From assembly GCF_046546475.1 (NCBI RefSeq), contig NZ_JBKGXS010000001.1, positions 1,083,876-1,147,875 of the forward strand: a DNA stretch of 64,000 bases, given 5' to 3'. The position numbers were made by a program, and so were the translations under genes. The notes under the pieces were generated by a model. It did not search any database. It had not been told where the DNA came from and saw only the letters and a program-made list of their open reading frames with translations. The stretch is from Pseudonocardia phyllosphaerae (GTDB lineage Bacteria > Actinomycetota > Actinomycetes > Mycobacteriales > Pseudonocardiaceae). Shown piece by piece: positions 8,627 through 15,597 of this stretch; positions within the stretch are counted from its first letter, which is position 1, and each line of letters opens with the position of its first letter.

Positions 8627-9832
8627 ATGACGTACCTGGACCACGCGGCGACCACTCCGATGGTGCCCGCCGCCGTCGACGCCCTCAGCGAGGCGCTGAG
8701 CCGTACCGGCAACGCGTCGTCGCTGCACTCCTCGGGCCGTCGCGCCCGCCGCGAGGTCGAGGAGTCGCGCGAGCGCATCGCCGCGGCCGTCGGCGCGCGC
8801 CCGTCCGAGGTCCTGTTCACCACCGGCGGCACCGAGAGCGACAACCTCGCGGTCAAGGGCATGTTCTGGGCCCGCCGCGCCGCCGACCCGCGCCGGAACC
8901 GGGTGCTGGTCTCCGCGACCGAGCACCACGCGGTCATCGACGCCGCGGAGTGGCTGGCCACCCACGAGGGCGCCCGGCTGCGCATCCTCGAGGTCGACGA
9001 GGCCGGCCGCGTCCGCCCCGAGACGCTGCGGGCCGCGCTGGCCGAGGCCCCGGACGAGAACGCCGTCGTCTCGGTGATGTGGGCGAACAACGAGGTCGGC
9101 ACGGTCAACCCGATCGCCGAGCTCGCCGGGATCGCGCACGAGTTCGGCGTCGACTTCCACACCGACGCCGTCCAGGCCGTCGGGATCCTCGACGTCGACT
9201 TCGCCGCGTCCGGTGCCGACGCGCTGACGCTGACCGGGCACAAGCTCGGCGGCCCCTACGGCGCCGGCGTCCTGCTGCTCGGCCGCGAGGTCGAGTGCAC
9301 CCCGCTGCTGCACGGCGGCGGCCAGGAGCGCGACGTCCGCTCCGGCACCCTCGACGTCCCGTCGCTGGTCGGGCTGGCCACGGCCGTCGACATCGCGGTC
9401 GCCGAGGCCGCGACCCGCCGCGCCCGGATCGCCGAGCTGCGCGACGAGCTCGTCCGCACCGTGCTCGCCGAGGTCCCCGAGGCCACGCTCAACGGCGACA
9501 CCCTCACCTCCCGCGTCGCCGACGGCCCCGGCCGGCTGCCCGGCAACGCGCACCTGTCGTTCCCCGGCTGCGAGGGCGACTCGCTGCTGATGCTGCTCGA
9601 CGCGCACGGCATCGAGTGCTCCACCGGCTCGGCGTGCAGCGCCGGGGTCGCCCAGCCCAGCCACGTCCTGCTGGCAATGGGCGCCGACGAGGAGACCGCC
9701 CGCGGATCGCTGCGGTTCTCCCTGGGGCACACCAGCACCCGCGACGACGTCCGCGCCGTCACCGACGTCATCGCGTCCGTGGTCGAGCGGGCCCGGCGCG
9801 CGGGGCGGCGGACGCCAGCGGTCGCGGGCTGA
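8627..9832 (+). CDS. Cysteine desulfurase (IscS/NifS-like, class V aminotransferase)
   Basis: 401 residues. ATG 8627 is preferred over an in-frame ATG at 8603 because the family begins directly with YLDHAATTPM. The PLP lysine is in LTGHKLGGPYGAG, PLP contacts are TGGTESDNLAVKG and TEHHAVIDA, and the persulfide cysteine sits in STGSACSAG. It takes sulfur from cysteine and supplies it for Fe-S clusters and, through MnmA, for tRNA thiolation. mnmA starts 3 bases after its stop, so that pairing is built into the operon (Rv3025c-Rv3024c order). Confidence 0.95.
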   Translation: MTYLDHAATTPMVPAAVDALSEALSRTGNASSLHSSGRRARREVEESRERIAAAVGARPSEVLFTTGGTESDNLAVKGMFWARRAADPRRNRVLVSATEHHAVIDAAEWLATHEGARLRILEVDEAGRVRPETLRAALAEAPDENAVVSVMWANNEVGTVNPIAELAGIAHEFGVDFHTDAVQAVGILDVDFAASGADALTLTGHKLGGPYGAGVLLLGREVECTPLLHGGGQERDVRSGTLDVPSLVGLATAVDIAVAEAATRRARIAELRDELVRTVLAEVPEATLNGDTLTSRVADGPGRLPGNAHLSFPGCEGDSLLMLLDAHGIECSTGSACSAGVAQPSHVLLAMGADEETARGSLRFSLGHTSTRDDVRAVTDVIASVVERARRAGRRTPAVAG

Positions 9833-9835
9833 GCC

Positions 9836-10918
9836 GTGCGCGTCCTCGCCGCGATGAGCGGCGGCGTCGACTCCGCGGTGGCCGCCGCCCGGGCGGTCGC
9901 CGCCGGGCACGACGTCGTCGGGGTGCACCTGGCGCTCTCGCGCACCCGCGACGCGATCCGCTCCGGCTCGCGCGGCTGCTGCTCCAAGGAGGACTCGGCC
10001 GACGCCGCGCGCGCCGCCGACGTCCTGGGCATCCCGTTCTACGTCTGGGACCTCTCGGCCGAGTTCGCCCGTGACGTCGTCGACGACTTCCTCGACGCCT
10101 ACGCAGCGGGGGAGACCCCGAACCCCTGCCTGCGCTGCAACGAGAAGATCAAGTTCGAGGCGGTGCTGGACCGCGCGCTCGCGCTCGGGTTCGACGCCGT
10201 CTGCACCGGGCACTACGCCCGCCTCGACGCGTCGGTGCCCCGGCTGCGCCGTTCGGTCGACCCGGGCAAGGACCAGTCCTACGTCCTCGCCGTGCTCCGC
10301 GCGGACCAGCTGCGGCACGCGATGTTCCCTGTCGGAGACACCCCGAAGCCGGAGATCCGCGCCGAGGCCGAGCGGCTCGGGCTGCGCGTGGCCTCGAAGC
10401 CGGACAGCCACGACATCTGCTTCATCCCCACCGGCGACACCCAGGGCTTCCTGCACGAGCGCCTCGGCTCCACGCCCGGTGACCTGGTCGACGACGCCAC
10501 CGGCGAGGTCCTCGGCAGCCACGACGGCGTGCACGGCTTCACCGTCGGCCAGCGCAAGGGCCTGGGCATCGACCGTCCCGCCGACGACGGCCGCCCCCGC
10601 TACGTCCTGGGCATCGAGCCGGTCAGCGGCACCGTCCGGGTCGGCTCGGAGGCCGCGCTCGACGTCCACTCGATCACCGCGCGGACCCCGGTCTGGACCT
10701 CCGGCGAGGCACCGGCGGGCCCACTGCGCTGCGTGGTGCAGGTGCGCGCGCACGGCGGGATCGCCCCCGCCTCGGTCGTGCCGGGGCCGTCCGGGGTGAC
10801 CGTCGACCTGGCGGAGCCGCTGCGCGGGGTCGCGCCGGGGCAGGCCGTCGCCTTCTACCGCGCCGACGACGACGGCGACGAGGTCCTCGGCTCCGCCACG
10901 ATCAGCGCCGCCGCCTGA
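9836..10918 (+). CDS. mnmA: tRNA-specific 2-thiouridylase MnmA
   Basis: 360 residues from GTG 9836, three bases after the desulfurase stop. The PP-loop ATPase motif AAMSGGVDSAVAAARA is at the N-terminus. The two catalytic cysteines are in ETPNPCLRCNEKIKF and DSHDICFIP, and GKDQSYVLAVL contacts tRNA. It activates U34 with ATP and inserts sulfur to make 2-thiouridine in the wobble position of Glu, Gln and Lys tRNAs. The persulfide sulfur most likely comes from the adjacent cysteine desulfurase. Confidence 0.96.
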   Translation: MRVLAAMSGGVDSAVAAARAVAAGHDVVGVHLALSRTRDAIRSGSRGCCSKEDSADAARAADVLGIPFYVWDLSAEFARDVVDDFLDAYAAGETPNPCLRCNEKIKFEAVLDRALALGFDAVCTGHYARLDASVPRLRRSVDPGKDQSYVLAVLRADQLRHAMFPVGDTPKPEIRAEAERLGLRVASKPDSHDICFIPTGDTQGFLHERLGSTPGDLVDDATGEVLGSHDGVHGFTVGQRKGLGIDRPADDGRPRYVLGIEPVSGTVRVGSEAALDVHSITARTPVWTSGEAPAGPLRCVVQVRAHGGIAPASVVPGPSGVTVDLAEPLRGVAPGQAVAFYRADDDGDEVLGSATISAAA

Positions 10919-10987
10919 TCCCGTTCCCGGGCTCCGGGGCTCGCGGCCACCGGCCCCGGCCGGCTCCGCCGCTCCGCTCCGCCCGTT

Positions 10988-11041
10988 GCCCCGAGGGGCA
11001 CCCTCGCTGCCACCCGCGTCCACCAGGGTGCCCCTCGGGGC
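10988..11041. repeat. 54-base nested palindromic element, copy 1
   Basis: Two perfect 17-base inverted arms (10988-11004 and 11025-11041) flank a 20-base loop. Each arm contains its own small palindrome (GCCCC-GA-GGGGC). A second 54-base copy at 32877-32930 has identical arms and 15 of 20 loop bases in common, in the same orientation. It lies in the gap after mnmA and may terminate that operon or be a REP-like repeat. Confidence 0.8.
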
Positions 11042-11090
11042 GTCCGGCGGGGCCCGGCCGACCGGTCGGCGCGGTGTGCTCCGCGAAAGA

Positions 11091-11138
11091 GAGAGCAGTG
11101 CTCTTGCCTTCGTCGCCCTTCGAGTGAACACTGCTCTC
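11091..11138. promoter_or_regulatory. Candidate operator cluster abutting the deazaflavin-oxidoreductase start codon
   Basis: A 10-base inverted repeat, GAGAGCAGTG at 11091-11100 and CACTGCTCTC at 11129-11138, ends exactly at the ATG. The left arm is part of a perfect 6-1-6 palindrome (AGAGCA-G-TGCTCT). This is the size and symmetry of a TetR-class operator, but no regulator gene is adjacent. Confidence 0.5.
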
Positions 11139-11591
11139 ATGCAGAAGCAGCGCTCTCATTATCTCGATCCCGGCCCTGTCACCCGCCACGTCATGAACCC
11201 GCTCGTCGCGGGGCTCACCAGGCTCGGCCTGCCGCTCGCCGGGTCCGCAGTCCTCGGCGTCCGCGGCCGCCGCTCCGGTGAGCTGCGCACGACGCCGGTC
11301 AACCCGCTGACCGTCGACGGCACCCGCTACCTCGTCGCCGCCCGCGGCGAGACCCAGTGGGTGCGCAACCTCCGAGTCGCCGGGACCGCCGAGCTGACGG
11401 TCGGCCGCCGGACCGAGCAGCTCGCGGCCACCGAGCTGACCGACCCCGCCGCCGTCGTGCCGGTGCTGCGCGCCTACCTGCGCCGATGGGCGTGGGAGGT
11501 CGGTGCCTTCTTCGACGGCGTCGCCGCGACCTCCACCGACGCCGAGATCGCCGCGGCGGCGCACCGGCACCCGGTGTTCCGGCTGTCCTGA
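11139..11591 (+). CDS. Nitroreductase family deazaflavin-dependent oxidoreductase (DUF385, Ddn-like)
   Basis: 150 residues from ATG 11139. The motif series GLPLAGSAVLGVRGRRSGELRTTPV, then DGTRYLVAARGETQWVRNLR, is typical of the split-barrel F420-binding family that includes mycobacterial Ddn. These enzymes use reduced F420 for hydride transfer, and a CofC/FbiD gene for F420 synthesis is at 55.2 kb in this window. The start codon touches an inverted repeat that looks like an operator, which suggests ligand-induced expression. Physiological substrate unknown. Confidence 0.8.
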   Translation: MQKQRSHYLDPGPVTRHVMNPLVAGLTRLGLPLAGSAVLGVRGRRSGELRTTPVNPLTVDGTRYLVAARGETQWVRNLRVAGTAELTVGRRTEQLAATELTDPAAVVPVLRAYLRRWAWEVGAFFDGVAATSTDAEIAAAAHRHPVFRLS

Positions 11592-11676
11592 GGAAACGGG
11601 GCGGCGGAGCGTCGAGGCCACGGACGCAGGCGGAGCCCGGCGGCGGACGCGGAGCCCGGCGGGGGAGACTGGCCAC

Positions 11677-12831
11677 GTGAGTTCCGAGGACCCGCTCGCC
11701 GCCGCGCTCGCCGCCGCCGGGCTCGGCGACGTCCGCCCCGGCGAGAGCCGCCCGCCCGAGCCGCGCATCGAGGTCGTGGACAGCACCCCGGAGGAGCCCG
11801 CGGCGCCGCGCGAGCTGTGGCCCGAGGGCGTCGGCACCGGGGTCGGGTCGCTGCCCGGCACCGACCCGGTGGACGCGTCCGCGCTGGTCACCGGGGAGAC
11901 CCCGGGCATGCCGGCGTTCCCGGAGCTGCCCGCCCGCGGCGTCGGCGCCGACATGATCGGCCGCACCGTCGGGCTGCTCGTGGACCTCTCCGCCGAGGTC
12001 GTCCCGACGGGCTGGCGGGTCACCCCGCGTGCCGGACGGGACCTGCGCCGCGCCCGCGACCTCATGTCCACCGACCTGGACGCGTTCGGCGACGCCTGCG
12101 ACCGCAGCCGCCCGTCGTGGGTGAAGGTGCAGGTCACCGGCCCGTGGACGCTCGCGGCGGCCGTCGAGCTGCCCACCGGGCACCGGGTGCTCACCGACCA
12201 CGGCGCCGTCCGTGAGTTCGCTGCCAGCCTCGGTGAGGGGCTGCGCGCGCACGTCGCCGAGGTGGCCGCGCGGACCGGCGGACGCGTCGTCGTCCAGCTC
12301 GACGAGCCGGGCCTGCCCGCCGTGCTGGCCGGGTCGCTGCCGACGGCGTCGGGCTACGGCACCGTGCGCGCCGTCCGCGCCCCGGACGCCGAGGAGGTCC
12401 TGCGCGAGCTGATCGCCGGGATCGACGCCCCCGTCGTCGTGCACTGCTGCGCGGACACGCCGCCGATCCGGCTGCTCGCCGCGGCCGGCGCCGCCGCCGT
12501 CGGGATCGACGCGACCCGGCCCGCCTTCCACGGTGCCACCGCCGAACCCCGCGCCCTCGACGCGATCGGCGAGACCTGGGACTCCGGCGTCCCGCTGCTG
12601 CTCGGGCTGGTGCCCGGTCTCGCGCCGGCCCGTGAGCCGGGCATCGGCGAGCTGGTGCGTCCCGCCTACGAGCTCGCCGACCGGCTCGGCTTCGACCGGC
12701 GCCGTCTCGCCCGGCTCGCCGTCCCGACGCCCGCCTGCGGCCTGGTCGGTGCGACGCCGGCCTGGGCCGAGCGGGCACTGGGGCTGTCCCGGGAGCTGGG
12801 CCGCGCGTTCGCCGACCCCGACGAGAGCTGA
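11677..12831 (+). CDS. MetE-like cobalamin-independent methionine synthase-related protein (Rv3015c-like)
   Basis: 384 residues from GTG 11677 with a GGGGGAG ribosome binding site. The sequence GVGSLPGTD, VKVQVTGPWTLAAAV, VVQLDEPGLPAVL and VVHCCADTPPIRLL follows the UROD/MetE-like barrel, but the protein is about half the length of true MetE and lacks its N-terminal duplicated domain. The His-Cys-Cys segment may bind zinc. A stand-alone role in methionine synthesis is unproven. Position next to ligA matches the conserved actinobacterial order. Confidence 0.75.
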   Translation: MSSEDPLAAALAAAGLGDVRPGESRPPEPRIEVVDSTPEEPAAPRELWPEGVGTGVGSLPGTDPVDASALVTGETPGMPAFPELPARGVGADMIGRTVGLLVDLSAEVVPTGWRVTPRAGRDLRRARDLMSTDLDAFGDACDRSRPSWVKVQVTGPWTLAAAVELPTGHRVLTDHGAVREFAASLGEGLRAHVAEVAARTGGRVVVQLDEPGLPAVLAGSLPTASGYGTVRAVRAPDAEEVLRELIAGIDAPVVVHCCADTPPIRLLAAAGAAAVGIDATRPAFHGATAEPRALDAIGETWDSGVPLLLGLVPGLAPAREPGIGELVRPAYELADRLGFDRRRLARLAVPTPACGLVGATPAWAERALGLSRELGRAFADPDES

Positions 12832-12939
12832 CGACAACGGTCACCCACCGCACTGGATCACTCGCACCGCGTACCCAGAACTGTTGATCCGGTGCGTGTG
12901 CGGCGGGCGTTCCGGGCGCCGGACCCCGATGCTGGGCCG

Positions 12940-13335
12940 ATGAACGGGACCCACGCACCGCCACGTGCCACTCCCTCCGGGGGCTCGGGCACGTCGGCAC
13001 TGGTGCTGGGGGCACTGGGCCTGCTGCTGGTCCTCGCCGCGATCGGGCTCGCCGCGATGCACGGCCTGGTGGTGACGGGCTTCGTGCTGGCCGCCGCCGG
13101 AGCCGGGCTCGCGCTGGCCGGTCTGGTGGTCGGGATCCTGGCGGTGCGGCCCGCGGCCCGGCCGTCCCGGGCGGCGCTGTCCGGGGCCGGGCTCTCGGTC
13201 GCCGGTCTCGCCGCCGGTCTGGTGTGGGTGGCCGCGTTCGTGGTCAGCACGCTCGCCGTGCCGGCTGCCCATGATCCGGGGGCCGGGAGCGGTCGGACGG
13301 TGTGCGCGGCGGCGTACTGCGCGCCGGGGCGCTGA
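12940..13335 (+). CDS. Small DUF4190-like membrane protein
   Basis: 131 residues from ATG 12940 (an in-frame GTG upstream at 12892 would add a basic stretch). Three hydrophobic segments are visible: ALVLGALGLLLVLAAIGLA, VVTGFVLAAAGAGLALAGLV and VAGLAAGLVWVAAFVVSTL, joined by short basic loops. The short extracytoplasmic tail contains two cysteines (TVCAAAYCAPG). Function unknown. It is convergent with prfC. Confidence 0.6.
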   Translation: MNGTHAPPRATPSGGSGTSALVLGALGLLLVLAAIGLAAMHGLVVTGFVLAAAGAGLALAGLVVGILAVRPAARPSRAALSGAGLSVAGLAAGLVWVAAFVVSTLAVPAAHDPGAGSGRTVCAAAYCAPGR

Positions 13336-13386
13336 GCCCGGGCCGGCCGAGCTCGCGGGTGTCGGCGGGCCGAGCGCCCCGCCGGG

Positions 13387-14991
13387 TCAGTGGATCGACG
13401 ACCCGGCGGGCATCGCCTCGAACCGCAGGTCCGGGAACTTCCGCTGGATGATGTCCATCCGCCACTTGTTCGTGAACAGGGCCAGGTACGCGCCGTCGGA
13501 GTCGCGGCGCAGCACCTCGCACTCGGACTGGCCCGCGAGGGCCTCGGCGGCCTCGGCGTCGACCAGGCGGGCGATCTGGAACGGCAGCCGGTCGAGCGTG
13601 ACCGGGGCGTTGAACTCGGTCTCCAGCCGCCCGGTCACCACGTCGAACTGCAGCGGGCCGACCGCGGCGAGCACCGGCGCCTGGTCGCCGCGCAGGTCCG
13701 AGCGCAGGATCTGGATGACCGCCTCGTTGCCGAGCTGCTCGATCCCCTTGCGGAACTGCTTGTACTTGCCTGCGTCCTTCGCGCGGACCACCGCGAAGTG
13801 CTCCGGTGCGAACGCCGGGATCGACGGGAACTCCACCGGGTCCGCGGCGTAGAGCGTGTCGCCGGGGCGCAGGGCGGTCGCGTTCACCAGGCCCACGATG
13901 TCGCCCGGGAACGCCTCCTCGACCGTCGTGCGGTCCGAGCCGAACACCGACTGCGCGTACTTGGTGGCGAACGGCTTGCCGGTCTCGGCGTGGGTGAGCA
14001 CCATGCCGCGCTCGAACCGGCCCGAGCAGATCCGCAGGAACGCCATCCGGTCTCGGTGGGCGCGGTCCATGCCGGCCTGCACCTTGAACACCAGCCCCGA
14101 CGTCGGCGCCTCCAGCGGGCGGTCGTGCCCCTCGGCGTCCGGGCGCGGGCCGGGGCACGGCGCCAGGTCGACCAGGGTGTCGAGCAGCCGGGCGACGCCG
14201 ATGTTGGACAGCGCGGACCCGAAGAGCACCGGGGTGGCCGCGCCGGACAGGAAGTCCTTCTCGTCCCAGATCGCGCCGATCTCGTCGAGCAGGCCCAGCT
14301 CGTCCTGCGCGTCCTGCCAGAACTCCGGTTCCTGCGCGGCGGCGGTCGCGGCGTCGACGGCGGTCGCGGTGGCCTTCGTCGCGCCACCGGCGGCGCGGGT
14401 GAACGCGGTGTACTCGCCGGTGTCGCGCTCGATGAGCCCGCGGAACTGCCCGGCGATGCCCAGCGGCCAGGTCAGCGGCATGGGGCGCAGCCCGATCGTC
14501 TGCTCCACCTCGTCGAGCAGCTCCAGGGCCTCGCGGCCGGGGCGGTCCCACTTGTTCACGAAGGTGATGACCGGGACGCCACGGGAGCGGCAGACGTCGA
14601 ACAGCTTGAGGGTCTGCGGCTCGAGGCCCTTGGCCGCGTCGAGCAGCATGACCGCGGCGTCGACGGCGGCGAGCACCCGGTAGGTGTCCTCGGAGAAGTC
14701 GCCGTGGCCGGGGGTGTCGAGCAGGTTGATCACGCAGTCGCGGTAGGCGAACTGCAGCACCGCCGAGGAGACCGAGATGCCGCGGGCACGCTCCATCTCC
14801 ATCCAGTCCGAGGTGACGCCCTTGCGGCCGGACTTGCCGTGCACCGCACCGGCGGAGTCGATGACCTCGGCGTGCAGCGCGAGGGCCTCGGTGAGCGTGG
14901 ACTTGCCCGCGTCCGGGTGGGAGATGACGGCGAAGGTGCGCCGCCGCTCCGTCTGGGCCACGATCCGGGCGGCGTCCTGGTGTTCACTCAC
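13387..14991 (-). CDS. prfC: Peptide chain release factor 3 (RF-3 GTPase)
   Basis: 534 residues. GTG 14991 is chosen because MSEHQDAARIVAQTERRRTF is the family N-terminus, and the long in-frame upstream extension is non-coding leader. The P-loop is ISHPDAGKST, switch II DTPGHGDFSED, and the base-recognition motif NKWDRPGR. The C-terminus ends TNKWRMDIIQRKFPDLRFEA as in RF-3. It recycles RF-1/RF-2 after termination using GTP. Upstream lie a large hairpin (15018-15070) and an iron-box-like 19-mer (15107-15125), so expression may respond to iron, which would be unusual for this gene. Confidence 0.95.
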   Translation of the reverse strand: MSEHQDAARIVAQTERRRTFAVISHPDAGKSTLTEALALHAEVIDSAGAVHGKSGRKGVTSDWMEMERARGISVSSAVLQFAYRDCVINLLDTPGHGDFSEDTYRVLAAVDAAVMLLDAAKGLEPQTLKLFDVCRSRGVPVITFVNKWDRPGREALELLDEVEQTIGLRPMPLTWPLGIAGQFRGLIERDTGEYTAFTRAAGGATKATATAVDAATAAAQEPEFWQDAQDELGLLDEIGAIWDEKDFLSGAATPVLFGSALSNIGVARLLDTLVDLAPCPGPRPDAEGHDRPLEAPTSGLVFKVQAGMDRAHRDRMAFLRICSGRFERGMVLTHAETGKPFATKYAQSVFGSDRTTVEEAFPGDIVGLVNATALRPGDTLYAADPVEFPSIPAFAPEHFAVVRAKDAGKYKQFRKGIEQLGNEAVIQILRSDLRGDQAPVLAAVGPLQFDVVTGRLETEFNAPVTLDRLPFQIARLVDAEAAEALAGQSECEVLRRDSDGAYLALFTNKWRMDIIQRKFPDLRFEAMPAGSSIH

Positions 14992-15017
14992 CGCACCAGG
15001 GTAGAACCGACCCCTGA

Positions 15018-15070
15018 CAGTTCGACGGCCCGGCCGCAACCTGTGCGACCGGGCCGTCCGTCCCGAACTG
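15018..15070 (-). promoter_or_regulatory. Large hairpin in the prfC leader
   Basis: CAGTTC pairs with GAACTG and GACGGCCCGG with CCGGGCCGTC, leaving a 15-base loop and one 6-base bulge. It lies 27 bases before the prfC start and downstream of the ankyrin gene on the same strand, so it could terminate the latter or attenuate prfC. Confidence 0.6.
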
Positions 15071-15106
15071 ACGCGCCGCTCCCACCACGAAGCGACGTGG
15101 ATAAAG

Positions 15107-15125
15107 TTAGGGAAGGCTGACCTAA
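15107..15125. promoter_or_regulatory. Iron box (IdeR/DtxR/DmdR-type operator)
   Basis: The 19-mer TTAGGGAAGGCTGACCTAA matches 16 of 19 positions of the canonical TTAGGTTAGGCTAACCTAA with both outer half-sites intact. It overlaps the stop of the ankyrin gene and lies 116 bases upstream of prfC, with TA-rich hexamers next to it on the prfC strand. Confidence 0.65.
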
Positions 15126-15511
15126 GTGTCAAGCCGTCGGTCGAGAAGTTCCCGCATGTCGGGAAGATCGAAGTGCTCGACGGTCGCGCGGGCGCTCGGG
15201 CTGCCCAGCTCCGGGTCGGCGCCGGCGTCGAGCAGTGCGGTGACCGACGCCGCCGACCGGGCGAACAGCGCGGCCGCGATCGCCGTCTGCCCGCGGTCGT
15301 TGGTGCGGTTCGGGTCCGCGCCACGGGCGAGCAGGTCGCCGACGATCGCCTCGTTGCCGTAGTAGGCGGCCAGGATCAGCAGGGTGTCGCCCTTGGGGTC
15401 GGTGATCTCCACCGGGACGCCGGCGTCGAGGTAGTCCCGCAGCTGGGCGGCGGCGCCCTCACGGGCCAGGTCGAACATCCGGTGCGCGAGTTCCACCGCG
15501 GCGTCTTCCAT
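15122..15511 (-). CDS. Ankyrin repeat protein
   Basis: 129 residues from ATG 15511. A GTG nine bases upstream is possible, but a TACCGT -10 hexamer on the minus strand (15519-15524) overlaps it, so a leaderless ATG fits better. Repeats are visible: DPKGDTLLILAAYYGNEAIV then LLARGADPNRTNDRGQTAI and LLDAGADPELG, each with the helix-turn-helix ankyrin pattern. This is a small soluble protein-interaction module. The partner is unknown. Its stop codon lies inside the iron-box-like sequence of the prfC promoter. Confidence 0.85.
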   Translation of the reverse strand: MEDAAVELAHRMFDLAREGAAAQLRDYLDAGVPVEITDPKGDTLLILAAYYGNEAIVGDLLARGADPNRTNDRGQTAIAAALFARSAASVTALLDAGADPELGSPSARATVEHFDLPDMRELLDRRLDT

Positions 15512-15584
15512 GGCCGCCACGGTAGGTGAGCCCGCGGCCGGACGCCCGGGTGCGCGGGTGCGAATAACTGTCGGACCCCACGGA

Positions 15585-15590
15585 TAACCT
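15585..15590 (+). promoter_or_regulatory. -10 element of ligA
   Basis: TAACCT ends 7 bases before the GTG at 15598 and no RBS is present between them. This points to a leaderless ligA transcript. Confidence 0.45.
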
Positions 15591-15597
15591 CTCGTCC

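Noticed and set aside
11600..11680. Cobalamin or SAM riboswitch before the MetE-like gene
   Set aside because: The gap is only about 85 bases and shows neither a B12 box nor a SAM-type core.
13390..15120. 576-codon plus-strand frame opposite prfC
   Set aside because: Antisense to an unmistakable RF-3 and low in complexity.
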